DNA of 64,000 nucleotides from Microbacterium sp. KUDC0406 (lineage in GTDB: Bacteria; Actinomycetota; Actinomycetes; Actinomycetales; Microbacteriaceae). The DNA lies in NCBI RefSeq assembly GCF_021582875.1, contig NZ_CP091138.1, forward strand, positions 3,547,694 through 3,611,693. Direction: 5' to 3'. Position 1 is the first letter of the stretch. Every line of letters starts with the position of its first letter. This document shows, one piece after another, positions 1-8,402 of the stretch. The position numbers and the translations under genes were made by a program. A model generated the notes under the pieces. That model was given only the letters and a program-made list of their open reading frames with translations. It was not told the DNA's origin and did not search any database.

Positions 1-290
1 TCTCCACGTACTGGCAGCCGAACGTCGCGGCCTCCGACGAGTCGGCGATCGCCGACTACATCGCTCTGGCCGACCGGGTCAGCGCCGCGCACGTCTTCTC
101 GTGGTGGCCCGCCGCCGAGCGGCTGCGTCTGCGCGAGCGCGACAGCCTGTGGCGCGGCTTCTTCGCTGCGGCATCCGACTCGGCCGCGCCGCCGCGAGAC
201 GCCCTGCTGGAGTTCGTCCCCGATGACGATCCCGGCATTCTCGCCGCAGAGGCGGCGACGCTGCGCGGCTGGCTCGCCGGCGCGGCATGA
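1..290 (+). CDS. C-terminal fragment of a sugar-isomerase-like TIM-barrel protein
   Basis: The gene enters from the left edge and ends at TGA 288-290; its codons start at position 3. The 95 visible residues contain the segment HVFSWWPAAERLRL, then an LW and an acidic, Ala-rich C-terminal helix. A hydrophobic-Phe-x-Trp strand followed by Arg-x-x-Leu is typical of the last barrel strand of xylose-isomerase-like (AP endonuclease 2 superfamily) sugar isomerases and epimerases. The following regulator and glycerate kinase make a role in sugar-acid catabolism plausible, for example hydroxypyruvate isomerase, but the catalytic part lies outside the window, so the substrate cannot be inferred. Confidence 0.5.
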   Translation, partial: STYWQPNVAASDESAIADYIALADRVSAAHVFSWWPAAERLRLRERDSLWRGFFAAASDSAAPPRDALLEFVPDDDPGILAAEAATLRGWLAGAA

Positions 291-318
291 GCGTCGTCTG
301 CCGCGTCGGCCACCACTC

Positions 319-453
319 GGGTCGCAGTCGGTCCCGCTTCGCGTCCCGCGATTCGGCCCAGGTCGCAGTTCGTCCCGCTTCTGGGCGGTCTTTCCGGGAC
401 GAATCGCGACCTGAGCGGAGCGGTGGGCGGCTTTGGGCGACGAATCGCGACCC
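319..453. repeat. Cluster of four inverted half-elements (GGTCGC..TCGTCCC type)
   Basis: Four related 14-18 nt words lie in the gap before the LacI gene: two in one orientation (GGTCGCAGTCGGTCCCGC at 319 and GGTCGCAGTTCGTCCCGC at 361) and two inverted (GGGACGAATCGCGACC at 396, GACGAATCGCGACCC at 439). They can pair as hairpins. No gene is visible in 291-498. Confidence 0.6.
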
Positions 454-498
454 GAAGAGACGATCGGACGCCACGGACGCGGCGGATAGGCTCAACGC

Positions 499-1524
499 AT
501 GACCGCTGAGGCCCGGCGCGCGGGGCGCGCCTCGACCCCGACGCTGCACGACGTCGCACGCGCGGCGGGGGTGTCACTCGCCACGGCGTCGCGCGTGCTG
601 AACGGCTCGGAGCGCAAGGTCGCCGAATCGTTCCGCGAGCGCGTCGAGCAGGCCGCGGCCGAGCTCGGCTACACCGCCAATATCTCGGCTCAGGCGATCG
701 CCCGGGGCACCTCGCCGGTGATCGCGCTGCTCGTCGCCGACATCGCCGACCCGTACTTCGGCCTGATCGCCTCCGGCGTCGCGCGCGGTGCGGACGAGCA
801 CGGCCTCATCGTCACCGTCGCGATCACCGAGCGCGACCCCGAGCGCGAGACCCGCATCCTGCGTGCGCTGCGCGGGCAGCGGCCACAGGGTGTCATCCTC
901 GCCGCATCCCGCACCGGCGCCGATGACAAGGACGCGCTGGATGAGCTGGCGGCGTTCCCCGCGCTCGGCGCGCGCACCGTGACGTTCGGAACCGGCGGCG
1001 AACGCAGCCTGCAGATGGACAACCGCGACGGCGCCCAGCGGCTCGGTCGTGAGATGGCGGCGATCGGATACCGGAGGGCGATCGTTCTCGGCGCGGCCGA
1101 GGGCGTGCGCACGTCTGACGATCGTCTCGGCGGCTTCGAGGCCGGCTTCTCGTCGGGAGGCGGAGCCGTGGAGCGCACCTATCGCGGCGGATTCGCGCGC
1201 GAGTCCGGCGCGCAGTGCATGACCGCCGCGCTGGCCGATGGCATCGAACCCGGCACGCTCGTCTTCGCGCTCAGCGACGTGGTGGCCGTCGGTGCGATGA
1301 CCGCCGTCCGTGACGCGGGCCGAGCGGTCGGTTCCGACATCGCCGTCTGCGGATTCGACGACGTGCCCGTGAGCAGGGACGTGACGCCGCAGCTCACGAC
1401 GGTGCGCGTGCCGCTGAGCGAGCTCGGCTACCAGGCGTTCCGCGCCACCGTGGATGCCGAATGGCAGCAGCCCCCTCTCCAGCTCGAGGTCGTGGTACGC
1501 GAGAGCACTCCCGGACTCGGCTGA
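499..1524 (+). CDS. LacI-family transcriptional regulator
   Basis: 341 aa. Residues about 14-65 form the LacI helix-turn-helix and hinge (TLHDVARAAGVSLATASRVL), followed by a periplasmic-binding-protein-like effector domain ending in FDDVPVSRDVTPQLTTVRVP, which is the family's usual C-terminal region. Length is normal for the family. The start is placed at 499 because a -10 box TAGGCT (487-492) sits exactly 6 nt upstream, implying leaderless initiation. The stop overlaps the start of the glycerate kinase gene (TGATG), so the two are probably one transcript. A LacI-type operator is found 1.1 kb downstream at 2670-2687 in front of the ABC importer; this protein is the nearest candidate to bind it (inference). 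The effector is unknown. Confidence 0.9.
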   Translation: MTAEARRAGRASTPTLHDVARAAGVSLATASRVLNGSERKVAESFRERVEQAAAELGYTANISAQAIARGTSPVIALLVADIADPYFGLIASGVARGADEHGLIVTVAITERDPERETRILRALRGQRPQGVILAASRTGADDKDALDELAAFPALGARTVTFGTGGERSLQMDNRDGAQRLGREMAAIGYRRAIVLGAAEGVRTSDDRLGGFEAGFSSGGGAVERTYRGGFARESGAQCMTAALADGIEPGTLVFALSDVVAVGAMTAVRDAGRAVGSDIAVCGFDDVPVSRDVTPQLTTVRVPLSELGYQAFRATVDAEWQQPPLQLEVVVRESTPGLG

Positions 1525-2619
1525 TGCGCATCGTTCTCGCCCCCGACAGCTTCAAGGGCACGATCACCGCCGCGGACGCGGCATCCGCTCTCGCTGCGGG
1601 CTGGGGTGCCGCCGCGGAGTTCGTGATGCGCCCGATGGCGGACGGGAGAGGGCACGGTCGCCGCGTTCGCGGCGGCGGTGCCCGGAGCGGTGCGGATGCC
1701 GGTCACCGTGGACGGTCCGGCGGGCGAGCCGGTCGACACCGCCTGGCTGCTGCTGCCCGCGACGGAGGACGCCCCCGACGGCACCGCCGTGGTCGACCTC
1801 GCTTCGACGTCGGGTATCGAGCTGCTCGGCGAACTGCGCCCCTTCGATGCCGACTCGACCGGCTTCGGCCAGGCGATCGCCGCAGCGCTGGATCACGGGG
1901 TCTCCCGGCTGATCGTCGGGATCGGGTCGAGTGCGTCGACCGACGGCGGCACCGGAATGCTGCGCGCCCTGGGCGCGCGGTTCACGGATGCCGCGGGCGC
2001 AGCGGTGCCGAGGGGCGCGCGTGGCCTGAACACGATCGCGCAGGCCGACCTGCGCGGATTGCGCCCCGCGCCCGAGACGCTCGTGCTCACCGACGTCACG
2101 AATCCGCTCACGGGCCCGCGCGGGGCGGCCGAGGTGTTCGGCCCGCAGAAGGGTCTCACGAATGCTGCGGATCGTGCGCGAGCGGATGCCGGACTCGCGG
2201 CGCTCGCCGCGCTGCTCGGGCTGGACCCGGCGACCCCCGGCGCCGGCGCCGCCGGAGGTGTGGGAGGCGCACTCGTCGCCTGGAGTGCGCGGCTGCTGCC
2301 CGGGGCATCCGAGGTCGCCCGCCTGATCGGCCTCGCCGAGGCGATCGCCGACGCCGACCTCGTGATCACCGGCGAGGGCTCCTACGACGGGCAGTCCGGC
2401 GACGGCAAGGTGCCGTCGTTCGTCGCGGGTGTCGCGGCGGACGCCGGGGTGCCGGCTGCCGTGGTCGCCGGACGCATCGCCGCTGATGCCGACAGATCGC
2501 TCTTCGCCGCATCCGTCTCGCTGACGGAGCTGTCCGGCTCCGCGGACTCGGCCATGGCGGACACCGCCCGCTGGCTGCGGGCGGCCGGGGCAGAGCTGGC
2601 CCGCGGCTTCGTGCACTGA
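1524..2619 (+). CDS. glxK: Glycerate kinase, frameshifted near residue 40
   Basis: Glycerate 2/3-kinase phosphorylates D-glycerate. The protein begins MRIVLAPDSFKGTITAADAA and continues in a second frame with VTVDGPAGEPVDTAWL, IGSSASTDGGTGMLRALGARF and VITGEGSYDGQSGDGKVP, all characteristic of the GlxK family. The frames join at 1641-1650: the family motif DGGEGT would need five G where three are present at 1644-1646, so a 2-nt loss explains the break. The downstream frame is open to TGA at 2617-2619. The start overlaps the LacI stop. Given other G-run breaks in this window I read it as a probable sequencing error, not a true pseudogene; a natural inactivation cannot be excluded from sequence alone. 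Confidence 0.85.
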
Positions 2620-2633
2620 CCTTCGCGACGGTG

Positions 2634-2661
2634 TTGCCATCCTGTCTGCAGGTGTTACTAT
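2634..2661 (+). promoter_or_regulatory. Sigma70-type promoter of the ABC importer
   Basis: TTGCCA at 2634-2639 and TACTAT at 2656-2661 are separated by 16 nt, a near-consensus vegetative promoter. It lies directly after the glycerate kinase stop and is followed at once by the operator palindrome. Confidence 0.75.
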
Positions 2662-2669
2662 CGAGGCAG

Positions 2670-2687
2670 TGGGAATACGCTTTCCAA
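2670..2687. promoter_or_regulatory. LacI-family operator
   Basis: TGGGAATACGCTTTCCAA is an imperfect palindrome with a central CG step, the hallmark of LacI/GalR-family operators. It starts 8 nt after the -10 box, covering the transcription start, a position suited to repression of the importer genes. Confidence 0.7.
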
Positions 2688-2720
2688 CCCTGATCCCGGA
2701 CGAAGATGTCGAGGAACCGA

Positions 2721-3575
2721 ATGTCGACGACAACGCAGAACGCGACCATGACGCTCGCGGTCGGCCAGCAGGCGAACGAGCCGAACGCCTTCGCACGCTG
2801 GTGGCTGCGCAACTGGCATCCCGTCGTCTTCGTGATCGTCGTGCTCATCGTGTGGTGGCTCGTCACCGCGCTGGGCTGGGTGCAGCCGTACATCATCCCC
2901 TCGCCGGCAGACACGTGGGCCGCCTTCGCCGACAACCCGGCCTACCTCATGCAGAACACCTGGGTCACCACCTACGAGACCCTGGTCGGCTTCGCGATCG
3001 CGGTCGTGGTCGGCCTGTTCGTCGCGGTGGTCATGGTGTACTCGCGGGGACTCGAGCAGACGCTCTACCCGGTCATCCTGTTCGCGCAGGTCATCCCCAA
3101 GATCGCGATCGCCCCCCTGTTCGTGGTCTGGCTGGGATTCGGGATGGGACCGAAGATCCTCGTCGCCGTCCTCATGGCGTTCTTCCCCGTGGTCATCTCG
3201 GGTCTCGCCGGACTCCGCACCGTGGACCCCGAGATCCTGCAGCTCACCTCGACGATGGGGGCGGGGCGCTTCAAGACGTTCACCAAGGTGCGTCTGCCCG
3301 CCGCGCTGCCCGAGCTGCTCTCCGGGCTCAAGGTCGCCGCGACCCTCGCCGTGACCGGTGCCGTCGTCGGCGAGTTCGTCGGCGCGAACGAGGGCCTCGG
3401 CTACGTCATCCTGCAGGCCAACGGCAACCTCGACACCGCGATGCTCTTCGCGGCGCTCATCATCATGTCGCTCATGGGAGTGCTGCTGTTCGCCATCATC
3501 CAGATCGCTGAGCGATTCCTCATCCCCTGGCACGCGTCCAAGCGCGATGTCGGCGCCGCGACCGTGCGGCTCTGA
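2721..3575 (+). CDS. ABC transporter permease, nitrate/taurine/thiamine-precursor type
   Basis: 284 aa inner-membrane permease of the NitT/TauT class. It has about six membrane segments and the cytoplasmic EAA loop (around residues 165-200, LQLTSTMGAGRFKTFTKVRL.. PAALPELLSGLK), which docks the ATPase. The start at 2721 is chosen over the in-frame ATG at 2706 because GAGGAA precedes it at 2711-2716 whereas 2706 has no convincing ribosome site. It is the first gene of a permease, binding protein and ATPase operon. The substrate is not certain; the partner binding protein belongs to the NMT1/THI5-like group, so a pyrimidine, sulfonate or similar small organic molecule is likely. Confidence 0.85.
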   Translation: MSTTTQNATMTLAVGQQANEPNAFARWWLRNWHPVVFVIVVLIVWWLVTALGWVQPYIIPSPADTWAAFADNPAYLMQNTWVTTYETLVGFAIAVVVGLFVAVVMVYSRGLEQTLYPVILFAQVIPKIAIAPLFVVWLGFGMGPKILVAVLMAFFPVVISGLAGLRTVDPEILQLTSTMGAGRFKTFTKVRLPAALPELLSGLKVAATLAVTGAVVGEFVGANEGLGYVILQANGNLDTAMLFAALIIMSLMGVLLFAIIQIAERFLIPWHASKRDVGAATVRL

Positions 3576-3610
3576 ACCCACCTACCCTCACCAAGACACA
3601 AGGAGACCTG

Positions 3611-4647
3611 ATGAAGAAGTCAGCATCCATCCTCGGCGGCCTCGCGCTCGTCACCGCATCCGTCCTCGCCCTCGCCGGGTGCAGCGGATCGCCCGCGCAG
3701 AGCGGGGTGACTCCGGCAGCGGCGACGGAGATCTCACCGACGTCACCCTCATGCTGAACTGGTACCCCTACGGCGAGCACGCGCCGTTCTACTACGGCGT
3801 CGACCAGGGAATCTTCGAGGACCACGGCATCAACCTCACGATCAAGGCGGGCCAGGGCTCGACGAAGACCGCGCAGGCCGTCGGCCAGAAGCAGGTCGAC
3901 TTCGGCTGGGCGGACACCCCCGCTGTGCTGGCCAACATCGACAAGGGCGTGCCGATCAAGAGCGTCGGCGTGTTCCTCCAGACCACGCCGTCGGCCGTGC
4001 AGGTGTTCGCCGATTCCGGCATCGAGCAGCCGACCGATCTCAAGGGCAAGACCATCGCCGTCTCGGCCGGAGATGCTCCGACCACGACGTTCCCGATGTA
4101 TCTCGAGGCGGTCGGCCTGAAGGAGTCCGACGTCAAGCAGCAGAACCTCGACCCCGCGGGCAAGATCGCCGCGGTCCTCTCGGGCAAGACCGACGGGCTG
4201 ATCGGCTTCGCGCACGACCAGGGACCGACGATCGCCGCGAAGAGCGGCAAGGAGATGCGGTACCTGCGCTACTCGGATGCCGGCCTGAACTTCTTCAGCA
4301 ACGGACTGATCGCGAACGACGAGACGATCAAGAACGACCCCGACCTGATCAAGGAGCTCGTCGCCGCGACCAGTGAGTCGTTCGCCGCGGCCGAGAAGGA
4401 CCCGGAGGCCGCGGTCGGCGCCATGGACGGCAAGGACCCGCAGATGCCTGAGAAGGCCGTGCTGCTCGACCAGTGGAACGAGACGATCAAGCTCCTGACC
4501 ACGGCGAACACCGAGGGACAGGCACCCGGCGTCAACGCCACCGAGGACTGGGAGTCGACGCTCGATGTGCTCTCTCAGGCCGGTCTGATCTCGGGTGACG
4601 GAAAGGTCGACACCTACTTCGACGCGTCCTTCGCCCCGGGCGAGTGA
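3611..4647 (+). CDS. NMT1/THI5-like ABC substrate-binding lipoprotein, frameshifted near the lipobox
   Basis: The start ATG at 3611 follows AGGAG at 3601. It gives a lipoprotein signal (MKKSASILGGLALVTASVLA then LAGCS) that breaks after SGSPAQSG. The mature domain continues in another frame with MLNWYPYGEHAPFYYGVDQG, VDFGWADTPAVLANIDKG, DLKGKTIAVSAGD and DGLIGFAHDQGP, a full NMT1/THI5-like fold resembling ThiY and SsuA. Adding one G to the run at 3704-3707 restores one frame, so a homopolymer error is likely. The protein would be anchored outside the membrane and deliver ligand to the permease encoded upstream. Its ligand is not determined. Confidence 0.85.
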
Positions 4648-4675
4648 CCGTCGGGCCGCAGAGGGAGACCAGCTG

Positions 4676-5461
4676 ATGACCCAGACCCAGACCAGGACCG
4701 CCCTGGAGATCAACGACGTCGCGATCACCTTCGCCTCGAAGCGTCGGCAGGTGTCGGCGCTCGAGGGGGTGGATCTCACCGTCGAAGAGGGCGAGTTCAT
4801 CACCATCGCCGGTCCCTCGGGCTGCGGCAAGTCGACGCTGCTGAAGGCGGTGGCGGGGCTCACGCTCCCGAGCGCGGGCAGTATCCGGCTCAACGGCGAG
4901 GATGTCACCGGTCCTCGGCAGGACATCGGATTCGTGTTCCAGCGCGCCGCCCTGCTGGAGTGGCGCAACGTCCGCGGCAACATCCTGCTGCAGGCCGAGA
5001 TGCGCGGGATGGATTCGAAGAAGGCCAACGCCAGGGCGGACGAGCTCATCGAGATGACCGGGCTCACCGGGTTCGAGAAGGCGATGCCGTTCGAGCTGTC
5101 CGGCGGGATGCAGCAGCGCGTGTCGCTGTGCCGCGCGCTGCTGCACGAGCCGCGCGTGCTGCTCATGGACGAGCCCTTCGGAGCGCTTGACGCCCTCACT
5201 CGCGAGAAGATGAACGTCGAGCTGAACCGCATCTGGGCGCGCACCGGCACCACCGTGCTGCTCGTGACGCACTCGGTCGCCGAGGCCGTCTACCTCGCCA
5301 GCCGCGTGATCGTGATGAGCCCGCGGCCCGGGCGCATCCTCGAGGAGCACCGGGTCGACCTGCCCGCCGAGCGCGGCTACGCCGAGGTGCTCGAGACGCC
5401 GGAGTTCCACCGCATCTCCAGCCGGGTGCGCGAGCTGCTCGGCTCGCCCGGCGGCGACTGA
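4676..5461 (+). CDS. ABC transporter ATP-binding protein
   Basis: 261 aa. Walker A GPSGCGKST, Q-loop FVFQRAALLEW, signature LSGGMQQR, Walker B VLLMDEPFGALD and switch His in LLVTHSVAEAV are all present in the normal order, so the subunit should be active. It belongs to the SsuB/TauB/ThiZ group by context. The start at 4676 has GAGGGAG 10 nt upstream. It closes the importer operon that begins at 2721. Confidence 0.9.
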   Translation: MTQTQTRTALEINDVAITFASKRRQVSALEGVDLTVEEGEFITIAGPSGCGKSTLLKAVAGLTLPSAGSIRLNGEDVTGPRQDIGFVFQRAALLEWRNVRGNILLQAEMRGMDSKKANARADELIEMTGLTGFEKAMPFELSGGMQQRVSLCRALLHEPRVLLMDEPFGALDALTREKMNVELNRIWARTGTTVLLVTHSVAEAVYLASRVIVMSPRPGRILEEHRVDLPAERGYAEVLETPEFHRISSRVRELLGSPGGD

Positions 5462-5475
5462 CGTCGACGGCTTAC

Positions 5476-5586
5476 CGCTCGTTGAGCGAGCGAGGTACGT
5501 GGTCGTTGAGCGGAGCGACGAAGGAGCGAAGACGAAACGCTCTCAGGCCACCTGAAGCGTTTCGTCTCGCTGCGCTCGCTCAACGT
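5476..5586. repeat. Family A inverted repeat between convergent genes
   Basis: Facing copies of the word GGTCGTTGAGCGAGCG..GAGACGAAACG make a long imperfect hairpin between the ATPase and the phosphoglucomutase gene. The right arm supplies the TGA stop of the phosphoglucomutase gene (5580-5582). Confidence 0.85.
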
Positions 5587-7256
5587 CCGGAAGAGAGGGC
5601 TGCGCTCACCACCGCCCGCGCCTCCTCCTGCACCTTGGCCAGGTGCTCGGGTCCGCGCAGGCTCTCGGCGTAGAGCTTGTAGACGTCCTCGGTGCCTGAG
5701 GGGCGGGCGGCGAACCAGGCGTGCTCGGTCTGCACCTTCAGCCCGCCGATCGCGGCCCCGTTGCCCGGCGCGTGCGAGAGCTTGGCGGTGATCGGCTCAC
5801 CGGCGAGTTCCGTCGCGGAGACGGCATCGGGGGCGAGCTTCGACAGCGTCGCCTTCTGCTCCGGGGTCGCCGGGGCGTCCACGCGCTGGTAGGCCGAAGC
5901 GCCGAACGCCTCCTCCAGCTCCCGGTACCGCTCCGACGGGCTCTTCCCAGTCACTGCGATGATCTCGGCGGCGAGCAGGCAGAGCAGGATGCCGTCCTTG
6001 TCCGTCGACCACACCGATCCGTCGCGACGCAGGAACGACCCTCCGGCCGACTCCTCCCCGCCGAAGGCCACCGAGCCGTCGAGCAGTCCGGGCACGAACC
6101 ACTTGAAGCCCACCGGCACCTCGAGCAGCCGGCGGCCGAGTGACTCCGCGACCCGGTCGGTGATCATCGATGACACCAGGGTCTTGCCGATCGCCGCATC
6201 CAGCGGCCACTCCTCACGGTGCGAGAACAGGTAGTCGATCGCGACGGCCAGGTAGTGGTTGGGGTTCATCAGCCCGGCATCCGGGGTGACGATGCCGTGC
6301 CGGTCTGCGTCGGCGTCGTTGCCTGTGAGCACGTCGTAGTCGCCCTTCTTCGCGACCAGTGATGCCATCGCGCTGGGCGACGACGGGTCCATCCGGATCT
6401 TCTCGTCCCAGTCCAGCGTCATGAAGCGCCACGTCGGGTCGACCTCGGGATTGACCACGGTGAGGTCGAGGTCGTGCATCTCCTTGATCAGAGCCCAGTA
6501 CTCGACGGATGCTCCGCCCAGAGGGTCTGCGCCGATCCGCACGCCCGCGCGCCTGATCGCCTCGACGTCGATGATCGAGGGCAGGTCGCGCACGTACGCG
6601 TCACGGAAGTCGTAGGTGCCGATGGTGGAGTCGTCGATGTCGGCGTGCTTGATGCGCTTCACACCTTCGAGGCCCGCGGCGATGAGCGCGTTGGCCCGCT
6701 CGGCGATCCAGCCCGTGGCATCCGTGTCGGCGGGTCCGCCGTTCGGCGGGTTGTACTTGAAGCCGCCGTCGCGCGGCGGGTTGTGCGAGGGGGTGACGAC
6801 GATGCCGTCGGCACGGCCGGGATCGGATGCTGCGCCGGGTCCCTGAGCCTGTCGAAGTGCGCGGTTGTAGGTGAGGATGGCGTGGCTGAGGGCCGGCGTC
6901 GGCACCCACGACTCGCGGGAGTCGACGCGTACGTCGACGCCGTTGCCGATCAGCACCTCGATGGCGGTGCGCTCCGCCGGCAGCGACAGTGCGTGGGTGT
7001 CACGGCCGAGGAACAGCGGCCCGGCGATGCCCTGCCCGTTCCGGTAGTCGACGATCGCTTGCGTGGTCGCGAGGATGTGGTCCTCGTTGAAGCTCGATGA
7101 CAGCGCCGAGCCGCGATGGCCGCTGGTGCCGAACACCACCCGCTCGGCGGACACGTTCGGATCGGGATGGCGATCGTAGTAGGCGGCGATCAGCTCGTCG
7201 ACGTCGATCAGGTCGCTTTCCTCCGCGGGGAGGCCGGCACGGCTGCTCATGTGCAT
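5580..7256 (-). CDS. pgm: Phosphoglucomutase, alpha-D-glucose specific
   Basis: 558 aa. Interconverts glucose 1- and 6-phosphate. The phosphoserine loop TPSHNPP, the metal loop TGNDADADRHG, the sugar loop GGEESAG and the phosphate loop RPSGTEDVYKLYAES are intact. Two oddities come from repeat DNA. At 6838-6857 a 20-bp copy of repeat family B (the CCCTGAGCCTGTCGAAG word) lies inside the gene in frame and encodes most of the segment RALRQAQGPGAASDPGRA (about residues 132-149), just before the catalytic loop. The stop codon lies in a family A repeat, giving a -GR terminus. A second in-frame start lies at 7250. The upstream pheA gene is divergent. Confidence 0.93.
   Translation of the reverse strand: MHMSSRAGLPAEESDLIDVDELIAAYYDRHPDPNVSAERVVFGTSGHRGSALSSSFNEDHILATTQAIVDYRNGQGIAGPLFLGRDTHALSLPAERTAIEVLIGNGVDVRVDSRESWVPTPALSHAILTYNRALRQAQGPGAASDPGRADGIVVTPSHNPPRDGGFKYNPPNGGPADTDATGWIAERANALIAAGLEGVKRIKHADIDDSTIGTYDFRDAYVRDLPSIIDVEAIRRAGVRIGADPLGGASVEYWALIKEMHDLDLTVVNPEVDPTWRFMTLDWDEKIRMDPSSPSAMASLVAKKGDYDVLTGNDADADRHGIVTPDAGLMNPNHYLAVAIDYLFSHREEWPLDAAIGKTLVSSMITDRVAESLGRRLLEVPVGFKWFVPGLLDGSVAFGGEESAGGSFLRRDGSVWSTDKDGILLCLLAAEIIAVTGKSPSERYRELEEAFGASAYQRVDAPATPEQKATLSKLAPDAVSATELAGEPITAKLSHAPGNGAAIGGLKVQTEHAWFAARPSGTEDVYKLYAESLRGPEHLAKVQEEARAVVSAALSSGR
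6838..6857. repeat. Family B repeat word inside pgm
   Basis: GGTCCCTGAGCCTGTCGAAG, the same word that appears in intergenic DNA at 33201-33225 and 35092-35159, is present here within coding sequence without breaking the frame. Confidence 0.85.
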
Positions 7257-7335
7257 AGTCTGCCCCGCGTCGCCCGGATGCGCACCTTCGGTGACGAACC
7301 GTTCTCGGCGCTGGCGCCGGGACTAGGCTTGCCGG

Positions 7336-8277
7336 GTGACCGAACGCCGCACCTACAGCTACCTGGGCCCCGCTGGAACCTTCACGGAAGCGGCGCTGGA
7401 CCAGGTGCCGGAGGCACGCGGCCACCACTGGAAGCCGGTGCACAACGTGGGTGAGGCGCTCGGCGACGTGCTGTCCGGTGTCTCGGATGCGGCGATGATC
7501 GCCATCGAGAACTCGATCGAGGGCGGGGTCTCCACGACTCTTGATGCTCTCGCGACGCAGCCGGGGCTGCGCATCGTCGGCGAGTACCTGGTGAAGGTGA
7601 ACTTCGTGCTGGTCGCGGCACCGGGCACGACGCTCGACGACGTGTCGGTGATCGCCGCGCACCCGGTGGCCTACGCGCAGTGCCACAGCTGGCTCGGCGC
7701 CCACCTTCCGAAGCACTCGCACGTGCCGGCGGCCAGCAACGTGGCATCCGCCCTCGGCATCCTCGACGGGAGCCTGCCCGCGCAGGCAGCCATCGCGGCT
7801 CCCGGCATCGTGCAGCACCACGAGTTGGAGGTGCTGGCGGAGGACATCGGCGACAACGCCAACGCGGTCACCCGGTTCGTGCTCGTGACCCGCACGACCA
7901 CGCCGGTGCCGCCGACCGGTGCCGACAAGACCTCGCTGATCGTCGAGCTGCCCGAGGACCACCCTGGCGCGCTGCTCGAACTGCTCGAGCAGTTCTCGAC
8001 CCGTGGCATCAACCTGTCGCTGATCGAGTCGCGTCCGATCGGCGACGAGCTCGGCCGGTACCGGTTCGTGCTCGACGCCGACGGCCACGTCTACGACGAG
8101 CGGATGGCGGACGCCCTGCTCGGCATCCGCCGATTCAGCCCGCGCGTGGTGTTCCTCGGCTCCTACCCGCGCGCCGACCGCCGCATCGTGCAGTACCCCG
8201 AGCGCTACGCGGACGAGATCTTCGTCGAGGCGCGCGACTGGCTGCGCGGCCTGATCGGCGGCGAGCCGGAGGCCTGA
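7336..8277 (+). CDS. pheA: Prephenate dehydratase
   Basis: 313 aa. Converts prephenate to phenylpyruvate in phenylalanine synthesis. The N-terminal catalytic domain begins TYSYLGPAGTFTEAAL and contains ENSIEGGVSTTLDAL and NAVTRFVLV (the TRF motif). The C-terminal ACT domain holds LSLIESRPIGDELGRYRF, the ESRP motif that binds phenylalanine for feedback inhibition. The GTG at 7336 is preceded at exactly 6 nt by TAGGCT (7324-7329), so translation is probably leaderless. The chorismate mutase domain found in some PheA proteins is absent, as is usual in actinobacteria. Confidence 0.93.
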   Translation: MTERRTYSYLGPAGTFTEAALDQVPEARGHHWKPVHNVGEALGDVLSGVSDAAMIAIENSIEGGVSTTLDALATQPGLRIVGEYLVKVNFVLVAAPGTTLDDVSVIAAHPVAYAQCHSWLGAHLPKHSHVPAASNVASALGILDGSLPAQAAIAAPGIVQHHELEVLAEDIGDNANAVTRFVLVTRTTTPVPPTGADKTSLIVELPEDHPGALLELLEQFSTRGINLSLIESRPIGDELGRYRFVLDADGHVYDERMADALLGIRRFSPRVVFLGSYPRADRRIVQYPERYADEIFVEARDWLRGLIGGEPEA

Positions 8278-8321
8278 GCCCCGCGCCGTCCGCCCCGCGC
8301 CCCGCTCGTCCGGCTTGGCGA

Positions 8322-8370
8322 GGGATGGGTTTCGCCGGTCCCAGGGCATCCTGGCACCGAAAAGCATCCT
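8322..8370. repeat. Family C inverted repeat, copy 1
   Basis: GGGATGGGTTTCGCCGGT at 8322 faces CACCGAAAAGCATCC ending at 8370. It fills the convergent gap after pheA. A better-preserved copy lies at 9452-9500, so the two bracket the nuclease-like gene between them. Confidence 0.7.
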
Positions 8371-8402
8371 TGGGCCGTGCGGCGAATCCCTGAGGATCAG
8401 CG

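Noticed and set aside
2706..2720. Earlier start for the ABC permease
   Set aside because: No ribosome site, while GAGGAA precedes ATG 2721.
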